The notes under the pieces were generated by a model. The model saw nothing but the letters and a program-made list of their open reading frames with translations. It did not search any database and had not been told where the DNA came from. Position numbers and translations under genes: made by a program. Positions 27,201 through 37,759 of a DNA stretch of 64,000 nucleotides are shown here, in pieces (positions within the stretch are counted from its first letter, which is position 1; each line of letters starts with the position of its first letter). The stretch is taken from assembly GCF_000150275.1 (NCBI RefSeq), contig NW_002060972.1, positions 186,645 to 250,644 of the forward strand, written 5' to 3'. The DNA is from Trichoplax adhaerens (taxonomy: Eukaryota; Placozoa; Uniplacotomia; Trichoplacea; Trichoplacidae).

Positions 27201-30200
27201 TTAGCTAAGGAAAATGTGCGAAATGGCGATGACAATTTAAGTTACTGGAGCATGTCAGAGTAAGTAAACTACTTCCAATTTTATCAATCCATCGTGTTAC
27301 TACCTACTGTAATTTACATTATACTGCCTGTTCTGACTTGCAAATAGGTGTTCAACTGGTGCAACAACGACTGAATATACTTATGATGTATGCCAACGAT
27401 TCGGTAAGAATGAACACGACAAATTTATATCAGTTTCGAATCCCGACTTTGGACCTTTGCGAATAATTGGTAGTGAAAATAATGGTACACAAGACTTGCA
27501 AATTGTGGTATGTTGGTATACGATAAATAAATGCCTAAGGTTAATAATTGACTATCGTTGAAATAGTGCTGTAAACACAATCAAATCAGTCACAAAGATC
27601 GACTCACAAACTGCCAATAAAATCAATGCTAATTACTTGTTACGGCATCATGCCATTGATGTCAATTCTTCACCCATTCCACTTTAGTTGAATCGATCAA
27701 TTAAGATCTACACATTAACATCTTGTCATAGCAGCATCAGTCTGTTCTGTCTGTCAAGCCATGCTACTGTGTACTGACTGTGTAGTCCATAGCTACCTTC
27801 TTTGGTTGATTCAGTGTTTGACATACGTTGATGTAGATTAAATTGAATGGAACGCAATTAAATAGAACTATTTTGATAGCATGTTGATACGATGAGATGA
27901 AGCCAATGGTCGCTCACTATTGCAATTGCATTAATAGATTAAAGATTATCAAACATCAAAAATTGAACTTAAAATATCTCCATATACCTGGATTGATAGT
28001 GTTGAAATCTCAGCTGACGGTCGGACTGTAGCCTTCAAGTCTAATGAGGTAGCACATTGCAATTTGAGTATGATGGTAGCTTTACTTAAGGGATAAATTC
28101 AAAATTGATTATCATCAATGTTGAGTCAATGATCTATATTGCAATTAGACCGCTAATTAGTCTGGAGACAGTTCGAAATTTGCAATCTATTCTGCTGCTA
28201 ATAAAAATACAGTCGTTGTTTATATCATTCTTGATTCATTTTCAACATTCTTAAATAATATCTTCATTCATTTGTTGAATATTCCTAGTGGATCGTTCAC
28301 GATATCGATAAAAATAAAGAAATAGACTTTGCTAAAAACGAAGAAGGGAAAGTCATTAAAACTGATTTTTGTTCGTTACAATTTTGCCCTGCTGTATCTG
28401 AAACCAAAGTCATCATGACACTCTCTAAAGATCGCCGTGAAGTTACGGTTAGCAGTGAATATGCATTTAAGTAAATATTAAACATGCAAAGCGATAGAAA
28501 TCTGTTGCGTTCGACTGTAATATTAGATTTGGAAGATTGAGGGGAATTGCATTAGACCTTTGAATAAGCGAATACTATGCCAATACAACATACGATATTG
28601 TCAATGGGTACAAGTGCATGATAGCGTTCGTGTCTTGTTGGGGTGGAGAAATTTTAATGAATTTGGTAAAAGTCGACATACATCTGACGATCCGTTAAAC
28701 AAGATTAATGAATGGCAAATTGAAGTAAGCTTCCACTGACTAAAAGGAGTAAAGTACTAAATTGTCTCTTAGAGATCTAATTGATAGAAGCTACTTGTAT
28801 TAATTTGACGGATAGATATGGCATGTACAGCGATGGACTTGTCTATCATTGAAAGTACCTGATTACATCCATGCAAAGGATGATGGTCGGTACTTTGCTA
28901 CCAATGATTCTAAAGAAAGTTTGTTCTTGAACTTCATCAATACGCGTATCTACCTTGATGCAACCTATATAATATTAGCATATACAGGTTCCAACCTTGA
29001 AACCAATGGTACAATTGGTCTGTTAAAAATGAAACAATTTGGAAAAATGGAATTTGAAAATGAATTTCGGCCAATATTACATCATATTCCACGAGTTGAG
29101 AATATTTCGGTATCAGACGATCAGCAAATGATTTTCATTTACTTCGCGCGCGCTCGCGATGAATATTATCGTCGTAGTTATATGGGTACATTTGACTGTC
29201 GTGAGAATAAGGTTAGTGCAATATTGGGTTACTCATCATCATAAGCATAATTCGTCCTAAAGTAGATCTGCATAATATTTTATTGTGCAGTAATACTAGT
29301 CCTATATTGTAATACTGTGATATATGTAGAAACTCATACTTAAAATGCGATGTTGTCAAGTCCAATCTTGTGTTCAAGTTGAGCAATCTGGTCCACCAAT
29401 GTTGATTCCTGGTAGTAATCGATTGCTTATTTATGATCGCTCTCAAACACATAATGTATATGAGTATAATTTACAAGGTAAGTGATGATGGTTCTACAAC
29501 AAGTGCAATTTGATCATGCCTACATTCATGGTCACAAGATCGTTTTCATTAAACTAAGGCGATAAAATTGCTTGGCAAGATATCCCTCAATCAAAATCAT
29601 ATGATGATCTTAAAAGATCTGAAATTACCGTCCCCGAATCTACCGTACCCGAAACTTCCGTCAACATATTCAACGTAGGTTAAGCTTTCATCAACACAAT
29701 ATGTTTGGAGTAGCTGTATCGACTCTATACTCAATTGAATTGTTGATTAGTTACAGATGATCGAGTTTCTAGGTATAGAAGATTGTAGAAAGCACCGAGA
29801 ATTAATCTATCAACTCTTAGTAAAAGAATCGAATGATACAGCATTTATGTACATACGATACAGAAAGAAGGATAACACACTTATTTTCATGCAACATAAG
29901 ACAGTATGTTGAAGTGGATATGAAAATGACTTAAGTATTTTTGAACAGGAAATGATAAAAATGAGAATGCTTTTTAACTAACATAACAAGTTATTGAACT
30001 GATTTTACAATTATGTAGGAGGTAAATTGGTCGAAGGATTCATTTAATTGATTTATTTTAGATGCTGTCCCAAAATTGGATAATAACCATTAGCCTTACG
30101 ACCGGAAAGAAGATAATTGATCGACCTGCATGTATTGCAAAAGCTAATATTGAGTACTTTGATGATGATTATCTTTATGCTTGGGAATGCGAGGAATCTA

Positions 30201-31222
30201 ATTCAAACTCGTATAGCTTCAAAGTAAGTATGATTTTATTCTACTTTAATCTTCTTTCTAAACTCTAAACGTGTACAAATTGACTGTTCAGTTTCATGTC
30301 GACGGACTTATTGGAAATAGCCTTGAATATCGACTTTGACGTCCATTGCAAATAAACCATTGCAAATGGAGACGATCAATAACGACATTTTCAATTTGAA
30401 TTTATTGTAGTGTTATAAGATTGGAGATGGTGAATATCATATGAAATTACTGCAAACCATAAGATACAAACATATGGAAAAATTAATCTTTAAAATAACT
30501 ATGAATTACAACTCTAATGGAGCCAATTATAATCCTACGATTGAACAATCGTCTTTTTCGAAGGAGAAAGTGTTAGTTGATGCATGGGGAGAGAGAGATG
30601 CCAATATGATTGCCAATCTACCGGAAGTAAGTCATATTGATGTTGCATAATGCTCGCAGTGATACAGTCAATATGGAAATGATAAATTGGGTGGATGGCG
30701 GATGATGACCACTGTAATGAGTTGATTATGAGAGGAGCTTTACTTTAGTCCATAATTGATCCTTACATTCAATTTAATTCATTATAGAAATATCGTCATG
30801 AAAATTATTTTCTACTACTGGAAAATGGAGACCATATAGCAGTAAGACAACGATAACAGGATACAATCGATGATACTTTATTGTTGAACGTATGTTGTGC
30901 TAATCATAAAATTAAATACCTATAGATAATTGCTAGAACTAACCAACTATTCATGAAAAGATACAAAGACAATATCAAATACTTCGACAGTCGCACCCAA
31001 TTCTTCAACCCTGAAAATTTATGGTCGGACAAGCATTTAATCCTGTACGAGTATGATCGAGTGCAATCCAAATTCAATATTTATAATGCTCAAACACTAC
31101 AGCTACAAATCATTCTACCATTTACTCACTTCGGTGTCGCGGACATTCAGTGGAATCTTCAACAATCTCAACTCATCATTAAGGGTTTTAAGGATTACTG
31201 CTTAGTAACCGTCATTGAATAA
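24296..31222 (+). CDS. APAF1-like protein lacking the NB-ARC ATPase core (CARD - winged helix - helical - propeller)
   Basis: Sixteen exons: 24296-24608, 25440-25638, 26611-26944, 27063-27259, 27348-27507, 27938-28048, 28289-28470, 28556-28724, 28816-29211, 29330-29477, 29559-29674, 29757-29903, 30062-30223, 30411-30626, 30788-30841 and 30926-31222. All phases agree, all frames are open, and the sum is 3,201 bases (1,066 residues). Exon 1 encodes a CARD-like six-helix domain (ILSNEEVEKLRDDCKSDKER then FYQFCSLLK). Exon 2 is the winged-helix domain (NIPIQSVVSLW, MNNKSLL). Exons 3-4 are the helical domain (YCVLHDLMVDYL; human APAF1 has YYLHDLQVDFL; then FNWMKCKI). The rest is a degenerate WD40-type propeller (for example ISADGRTVAFKS). 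APAF1 normally has a P-loop ATPase of about 300 residues between CARD and winged helix. I found none in the 831-base intron (24609-25439), and the flanking exons join in phase 1. Such a protein could bind ligands or caspases but not nucleotide. The start is the first ATG in frame after an in-frame acceptor-like site. Confidence 0.88.
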
Positions 31223-31696
31223 GGATAAACAAGAAAAGAAGCCATTTATTGGTTAAGCATCCGTTCTAGGAGAAGAGTGTTGATTTGCTATATTGAAGAA
31301 TTGCTAACACTGTTGTAGTGATTTCAGCTAATTACAGTAGTTTTGTGTGGGCAATACAGTGATAGTATGTAGTATAGAACTGGATTTCTTAATAAAGTAA
31401 GTGTTGATAATAGGGCTAACAATCCATACACTACAACTGTATAGACTGTATCGATATAATATTTGCATGAAATATTTGCGTGACAAAGAGAAATGGATCG
31501 GCTATGGTTGTTAACACAAGCAAATATTGATGGCAGTCTAATACTGTAGACAGGGATCTCTCTAGCTAATCTTGAATTCATGCAAAATAATCGACATGGC
31601 TAATTTCAATCCTTGAAAGATGGATCATCCATTTAATGAGAGAGTAATTATTAATAAACTAAATCAAAATTACTTCAATAAATGATGGATGGTGGA

Positions 31697-32190
31697 TGTG
31701 TGTACACGTGCATAAAGCAAACCCCCAATGTCAGTAAAACGAATACCCCCAAAATTAATATAGTAAACCATCATTAAAAGTAGTGTAGTCCATGGGGTCA
31801 ATGCAATTGTTGAGTTATTTGCAAATCTATTACAAATCGTAGTTAAAGAAGGACTTAAAGAGAAAATGAAAACTTCTCTAAAAAGGCGTTGGTGTAAAAT
31901 AGGATGAGAAAATAAAAATAATAAAAATAGGGATAGAGAAAATCATTTACAAAATTGCAGTCTATCATTAAGCATCCCATCTACTGTACAGCAAACCCCA
32001 AAGTCAGTTAAAACAATACTCAAAAATAGCGCAAAACAAGACCAATAGTATTGCAATCCATTGGATAAATGCAATTGTTGAGTTAGTTGCATGTCCATTA
32101 CATATCGTAGTAAAGACGGACTTGAAAGAGAAACTATCTCAGCAAGTCATTGGTAAAAATAAGAAGATAAGAAAATAAAAATATTATTTG
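31697..32190 (+). repeat. Tandem duplication, two units of about 0.25 kb
   Basis: 31697-31930 and about 31990-32190 align (shared strings AGCAAACCCC, TGCAATTGTTGAGTTA, GAGAAAATAAAAAT-like tracts), period about 280 bp. Non-coding; 0.5 kb downstream of the APAF1-like stop codon. Confidence 0.65.
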
Positions 32191-32199
32191 TTTTCATTT

Positions 32200-33550
32200 T
32201 CTTACAATTGATTATTTATTTTTATTTGGGAAAACAAAAATAGAATTACAAAAATTCCAATTCATTTGCATCATTCTACCATTCAGTCAATTGTGGAAGT
32301 GGTAACAGTATATCTTCAGCATCATGTCTTCTACAACAATAATTCATCATCGTATATATAGTACAATATCATTGGTCAATTATTATTAACGCATTCTCGC
32401 AAAAGTTATTTTATAGAAACTACGTTAAGAAATCTATGTAAAAGATATTTCATAAAACTAGGTTAAGTATAATTAAGCAGTTTATTACATTACATAGCAC
32501 AACTAAAATACAAAAGCCAAAAATTATCCTAGAGCAGCTCGGCTTAAATAAATTATCTAAAATACAGAAAAGAATACAATGTCATCATATAATTCTCACA
32601 TTAAGTAATTAGATTATAATGATAACATATTTAAATCATAGTAACACTGAAACAAACAGAAAAAGAAAAGAATCACACGGTTTATATTGTAACATGATGC
32701 ACGATTTATAGCATATCACCAATATACTCACATAGTACAAAAAAAAGTTATTTAATTTAGTGAAGCTGCTAGATAAACTATTGTTATCAACATGTTATAT
32801 AGAAGTGAATTAGATATAACTTGAAAATAATACCAATATATAGGTAATGTTTATGATAATTCGAATATGTTGATTTCATCTTCGTAGAATATGATATCAA
32901 TCATAAAATTCATTCTCATAGTAAGTTCTGTAAGTGTTCAGAGACGTATTTCCTAATTGTTATGCTGTAAATAAGTTAGATAACTATTTAAGCAGCAACG
33001 CTTTTCCGTTATTCTTGTTCTTAGTCTTTCTTTTCTAAAATCTGTTGTTCTAAGAAGCTCTTCTTGCCTGCCGGAGCATGTTTTATTATCATGTAGTATC
33101 TCAACCGATAGAGAAATAGTTATGAAATCCGCTGTTATAAAATTGTTTATGTGATCTGCTAGCTAATTACAGTCAATAGAACAGGTTTTATTAGAGTGCA
33201 TATATCCTGTTATTCTATAGTATATCGTAGTAACAGCAGATAATATTGTTGTGCTAAATAAACATACTAGAAAGAGTAAACTATCAGCTACATTACACTA
33301 TATGTAGAGTATACTGAAACTAATGAAACTATATTAACTACGGTTTTACCTTTATAAAAACTTCGGATAAGTACCACCTGATTTTGCAACCGTAATGCAA
33401 TTTTAAAACATTATATAGCGAGTATAGTACTTTACAACATACCCATTAACAACTCAATTATAATTATGGTTGTATTAATAGATTATCCAGTTTAGATATT
33501 TTTTATATATAATCAGCATAAACACTCATGCTCAACAGGATACAGCATAT
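32200..33550. other. Intergenic, nothing recognised
   Basis: Very AT-rich. No supported genes. The right end merges into the block duplicated at 58.4 kb. Confidence 0.45.
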
Positions 33551-33559
33551 TGACAACTA

Positions 33560-34080
33560 TACATGTAGAAATATTTGATCAAATCTGCGTTTACGATAAA
33601 TTCGAAAATTTGCGAAATTCATTAAATCTAAAGTCTGGTGAGACAATAAGATAACAGCTTTCGCAAGTATATTAATAAATCTAATGCGCCAAATTATGTA
33701 ATTTCTACGTTTCCAATAGTATCACTTTCCGTGCGCATAGAGATTATTTTTATATTTAATTACTTTATATGGAAGGATAGCATTACAATGTAATCATGTT
33801 AACTACTAATTTCTTGATAATTTACCTAGAACGGGCCAGTCAAGACCTTATTATGTAACTTTACAAAAGCCATCTTATTCCTAAAATTAAAGGCAAAATC
33901 TTATCGAAAGGTTTTAATGCAAGCTATGCAGGAAGATTTAAGCGAGTTGGTTCAGTTCTATGAAACCATGGCCTCGTACTGCAGACAAAGGTTGGAAAAA
34001 GATACTGTTGCTGAAGGCGGACAAAATCCGAATAACCTTAATCAGCGTCCGATCATCATTGAAAAAGCGGTTAGTATAAC
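33560..34080 (+). repeat. Segmental duplication partner of 58.45-58.97 kb
   Basis: Both exon and upstream non-coding bases align, for example TTACGATAAATTCGAA near 33592 and 58477, and GGCAAAATCTTATC near 33892 against GGACAAAATCTTATC near 58792. The copy here keeps an open frame; the copy at 58 kb does not. Confidence 0.65.
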
Positions 34081-34605
34081 CGGCTAAGTAATTGCAGAAA
34101 CTGGATACTGTCTCAACTTACTTCATTCAAGTAACATTGAATTAGATAAAAGCTATTATCTCGAATAAAGTGTATTGTAACAAAGTACGTCCTCCTAGAA
34201 ATACTTTAGCGATATTGAATACCTTTTAGTAAACAATAAAAGTACTGGAGATAGTGTAAAATATAGAATTAGTTTAGATTTTAAAAATTTGGAATTCATA
34301 CGTTATTGAAATTGACTGCGATCCTACTGTTAGTTGACTAAAGGTAATATTGATCGAAATATAGACAACAATATGCGGAAATAAATTACTGGAAGCCAGT
34401 GTTTTGTAAATATCACAACTATAAGTACTTATAAAATTTTACGAAAATCTGATATTGAAGGCCTTATTTTATTGGACATGCACTACTTTAGTTAATGATG
34501 GAAAAAGCAAGAGAAAATTTGCACCAAAAAATGGAAGCAACTGGAAAGCAGATTGATAATCTACTTACTATTCTTCAGAATGCAACAAAAGAGCTTACTG
34601 CTTAG
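33830..34605 (+). CDS. Unrecognised coiled-coil protein, C-terminal two exons
   Basis: Two exons, 33830-34069 and 34492-34605 (stop TAG), join in phase 0 after an acceptor-like CCTAG and encode 117 residues. The predicted chain is helical and charged: LMQAMQEDLSELVQFYETM and, near the end, MEKARENLHQKMEATGKQID. It looks like the C-terminal coiled coil of a larger protein. Upstream exons were not found. A decayed copy of exon 1 and its 5' flank lies at about 58.7-58.96 kb, about 1.2 kb downstream of a kinase-like fragment, so the parent gene may be a kinase with a coiled-coil tail. That link is an inference. No function is assigned. Confidence 0.5.
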
Positions 34606-35150
34606 GAAGAAAGTGATTCGCACTGTAATAAGCCTAATACCACCCTACTGAATTTATCATCGCGAAATGATTCCCTTATCGCCAAAATTCTTCATTTTGC
34701 AATAAATATAATCGAAAGTATATATTTAGTATCCTAATAGCGGCATTCACGAACGTTTATGAGTTATCTTCATTTCAGCCCATACCAATATATTTTAAAC
34801 TACAAATTGTTACTATCAATAGATATCAATTGAATAATTAAAGAGGAAACGGTACGGTATTCGTAATCTAATAAAAGAGCGACCTGCGGTGTAAAAGTTT
34901 AACCCGTAATGATCCCATATTGAAAGATAAATAGACACAAACGGTAATAAATTTCTATCCCTACGGAAAATATTTCCTTAATTTGCTGATGTAAACAATC
35001 TGTAACTTAATACGAAGAAATAAAGCTTCAATTGCACAACTGCAAAAAGTCTTCAATACTTTCTTACTCCATCGCTTCTTAATTGAATATTTCAATGTTG
35101 CTACGAATATGCAGCAGCGCGAAGGCTTCACGACTAGAAGAAACTAGAAT
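34606..35150. other. Intergenic, nothing recognised
   Basis: AT-rich with no exon-like frames. Bases just before 35159 resemble, inverted, those after 4527. Confidence 0.4.
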
Positions 35151-35158
35151 GGCTATTT

Positions 35159-35179
35159 GTTACGATGCGTAAGCTCGTC
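35159..35179 (+). repeat. 21-bp exact inverted match to 4507-4527
   Basis: Exact reverse complement of 4507-4527. It lies about 90 bp before copy B of the 0.33 kb repeat, and a shorter version precedes copy A at 6381, so the element may extend further upstream than its well-conserved core. Confidence 0.6.
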
Positions 35180-35267
35180 CTAATTATAATTATTGAGTAA
35201 TATTAAATATTGCTTGTGTGGATTGACGTTTTATTAATTGTCATTTCTTCATATAACTTGTTTAACC

Positions 35268-35594
35268 AGGAGTTTCTGACGAGACTATAAAAGGCTGATG
35301 CCTGAAGATTCCTTTTTAGTTCGTTAGTCGGTTAGATAGTCAACTAGTTTTCAATTGATATTTAATTGCGAAGACTATAATCTTGGGTGCCAAGATTCCT
35401 TCAGTAATAAATGATAGTAAATCTCTGACTATCTCGTCTACATCATCTGTGACGCTATAATTATACCATAGTATTCGGTTGTTGGAACTGAATTAGTTGG
35501 TGATATAGCTAATCTCGCCTCTTTAAGTTAGTAAGTGGCGTTCTCCGCAAGGATTGGCGTGTGTAGACTACTTTGTCACTAGTGGTGTGTGACA
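35268..35594 (+). mobile_element. 0.33 kb dispersed repeat, copy B (possible solo LTR)
   Basis: Near-identical to 6423-6750. The motif TATAAAAG sits about 25 bases from the left edge. Other conserved strings are GGTGATATAGCTAATCTCG and GTGGCGTTCTCCGCAAGGAT. No coding frame. Solo LTR is the simplest reading, but flanks show no target-site duplication. Confidence 0.6.
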
Positions 35595-35699
35595 CTATTA
35601 TAGAAATAATCATTAATCATCCTTATAGATAAATAATTGATATGAATCATTTTCAAATAAATTAACATTTAAAGTAGCCATAGACAATGATCCTCAAAC

Positions 35700-36360
35700 A
35701 GTCATCGAGATATTAGATTTAGCATTGGCTTGCATAAGCGATATTCCAGTTGTGGCTCTGCTAATAAAGGAAATCAACGATAATGAATATAATTATAAAC
35801 TCAAGGTCAAATATTAATCTCGTGTAGATTTACTAAAGTATAATAATTTCCCTAGAAATAATTGAGCAGAATAATTTTATTGATAATTAGTAGATAAATA
35901 AATACGAAGCAAAACCATCTGCAAAATTGTTGTACTATTCCATACTCTATGACTATAATCGGTGCTTCTTATACAATGATTTAAAAGCTGCTTTAGTAGT
36001 AAATTTTAAAGATAAGAAGCCAAAAATGATATTTACAGAGGTAAATCTTACTATAGGTCGACTAACAAGTAGCCGACAGTACATTGGTCTTTTAAATTAT
36101 CCACTTATACTTTAGTAAATAAACATTATCGCAGATTACGAGAATGAGTAATTTTGCTTGGTTACAATATACTTTCAAAATATAAGTTAGCTATCATAAA
36201 TGTAATCGAGAGTTTAATTTTAACTTCGATTAATGCATATAAGTTGTCAACATTCTGAGTAAAGAGGGGAATGGACAACCCGAGGAATTGCTAAATTACG
36301 ATATTCCTCGGTCATGTATTGGCCGATATGACATCACATCAAGATAAAGAGAAATTGATA
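35700..36360 (+). repeat. Dispersed decayed coding-like repeat, copy 3
   Basis: Contains DIPVVALLIKEINDNEY (about 35745), CFLYNDLKAALVVNFKD (about 35962) ending at a GTAAAT donor-like site near 36041, and further a frame reading PEELLNYDIPRSCIGRYD. It is related to 4780 and 20520 and is the least broken copy. It lies just upstream of a decayed APAF1-like 3' end, so it may belong to that gene. Confidence 0.5.
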
Positions 36361-36539
36361 ATATACTAATTTTCATGGTAAAATCTTGGGTATGTTATAC
36401 CAATAGTTGTTACTATTTCCTAAGCATAGTTTTGATTTACATACATAAATTACAATGCTCGATCTTGCAAGTAGGTTAGAAGCACGTTTATAGTAAAAAT
36501 TTTATTAACCAAGACCAATTACACAATTATTTCTTTTAG

Positions 36540-37754
36540 GATGATCACCATGAAGCAACCATGTTGATAATCACTATAAGCCTTACAATCAAAGAGAAAA
36601 TGATTTATCGGCTGGACTATAAGTATAAATGGCTTTAAATACTCATCGTTGATGATTGCTATCTTTGCACAAGACAGGAAGAAATAGATCCTAGCAGCGA
36701 TAAGGATCCACAGAGCATTAATGTAGTAAACATTATTTTTGAACACTGTTTTACCCGCATAAACATTTAATTTAATTTACTTTAAATTGCCACACGAATT
36801 TAATACAGAAAGGCTTACTTTGTTGTCTTTTCGATTTATCCTGCCTTATATTTATTTATAAGATGACGTTGATCAATATGAAATTATATTATAACCAAAT
36901 GATTTATCTCCATTCTAAATTGATTTTAGTGCTACAAATTTGGAGACGACAAAATGGAAACAATTTCGTAAGAAACTTGGCCGTTTCCGAGTGGAGGAAT
37001 AATATTTAAAATAACTATAAATTCTTTTATAACTGGTTATGAACCCAAAATTAAATACTTGCTTTACGAGGAGAAATATCTCGTGGATGAAATATTTGGA
37101 CATTATACTGCTCTAATTGTAAGTTGCAGTTTGAATATTCAGGATAAGGGGAAAGGAAGTGACCCATTCGATTTGAGGATAGATCATAATCCATTAATAG
37201 ATTAATAAATAGCAATTTGCATATTCTTCATTACTATGTTTTGATTTGTAAGTACATTGTAGGAAAATTATATGCTAGCAAATAACGAAATCTATATATT
37301 AGAAAATGGAGATCATTTAGCGGTAAGAAATGTTGATATTTAATTAATACCATAGGATTGAATGAAAAATGCTTTGTTTTATCCTACTTATAAAATCGGT
37401 AAAATTACTTCTTTATAGATATTAAACCTTTCCGGCATGATAGTGACGAAAATATGCAAGAACTATTTCATAAAGTTTGATTATGAAGCTTCTATTTTGA
37501 ATAATGATAATTTATGGTCGGAAAACCATTTTATTGCATATAATTGGAACACGTTAAATGTTAGAAACTTTTCTTCAGGCAATCTTATCAGTATTTCTAC
37601 TAAAAATTGTTCAAATCTATACATCTATGATGCTAAAACACTAAAGTTACAGATCAATCTACCGTTTACTTACTTTGAAATATATATGATGCAAAATGCA
37701 ACAGTCAGCAATCCTCACTCATCGTTAGCAACCGACATGATAAACATTGTTTAA
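36540..37754 (+). pseudogene. Broken paralogue of the APAF1-like 3' exons
   Basis: Four exons of the gene at 24.3-31.2 kb are recognisable in order. About 36540 holds MLIITISLT (parent WIITISLTT), which soon meets a stop. 36930-37120 holds CYKFGDD and FKITIN (parent CYKIGDG and FKITMN), with an in-frame TAA at 36969-36971. About 37262-37320 holds YILENGDHLA (parent LLLENGDHIA). About 37419-37754 holds NDNLWSENHFIAY and YDAKTLKLQINLPFTYF (parent PENLWSDKHLILY and YNAQTLQLQIILPFTHF). The last two exons remain open and have good splice sites. Two nonsense changes make an intact protein unlikely, unless the 3' exons are used by another transcript. Confidence 0.72.
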
Positions 37755-37759
37755 TAAAA

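Noticed and set aside
35700-36110. Reading the IPVVALLIK module as an ARC (GLPL) segment of NB-ARC
   Set aside because: The true GLPL motif occurs separately at 19.93 kb, and the residues around IPVVALL do not continue into ARC or winged-helix motifs.
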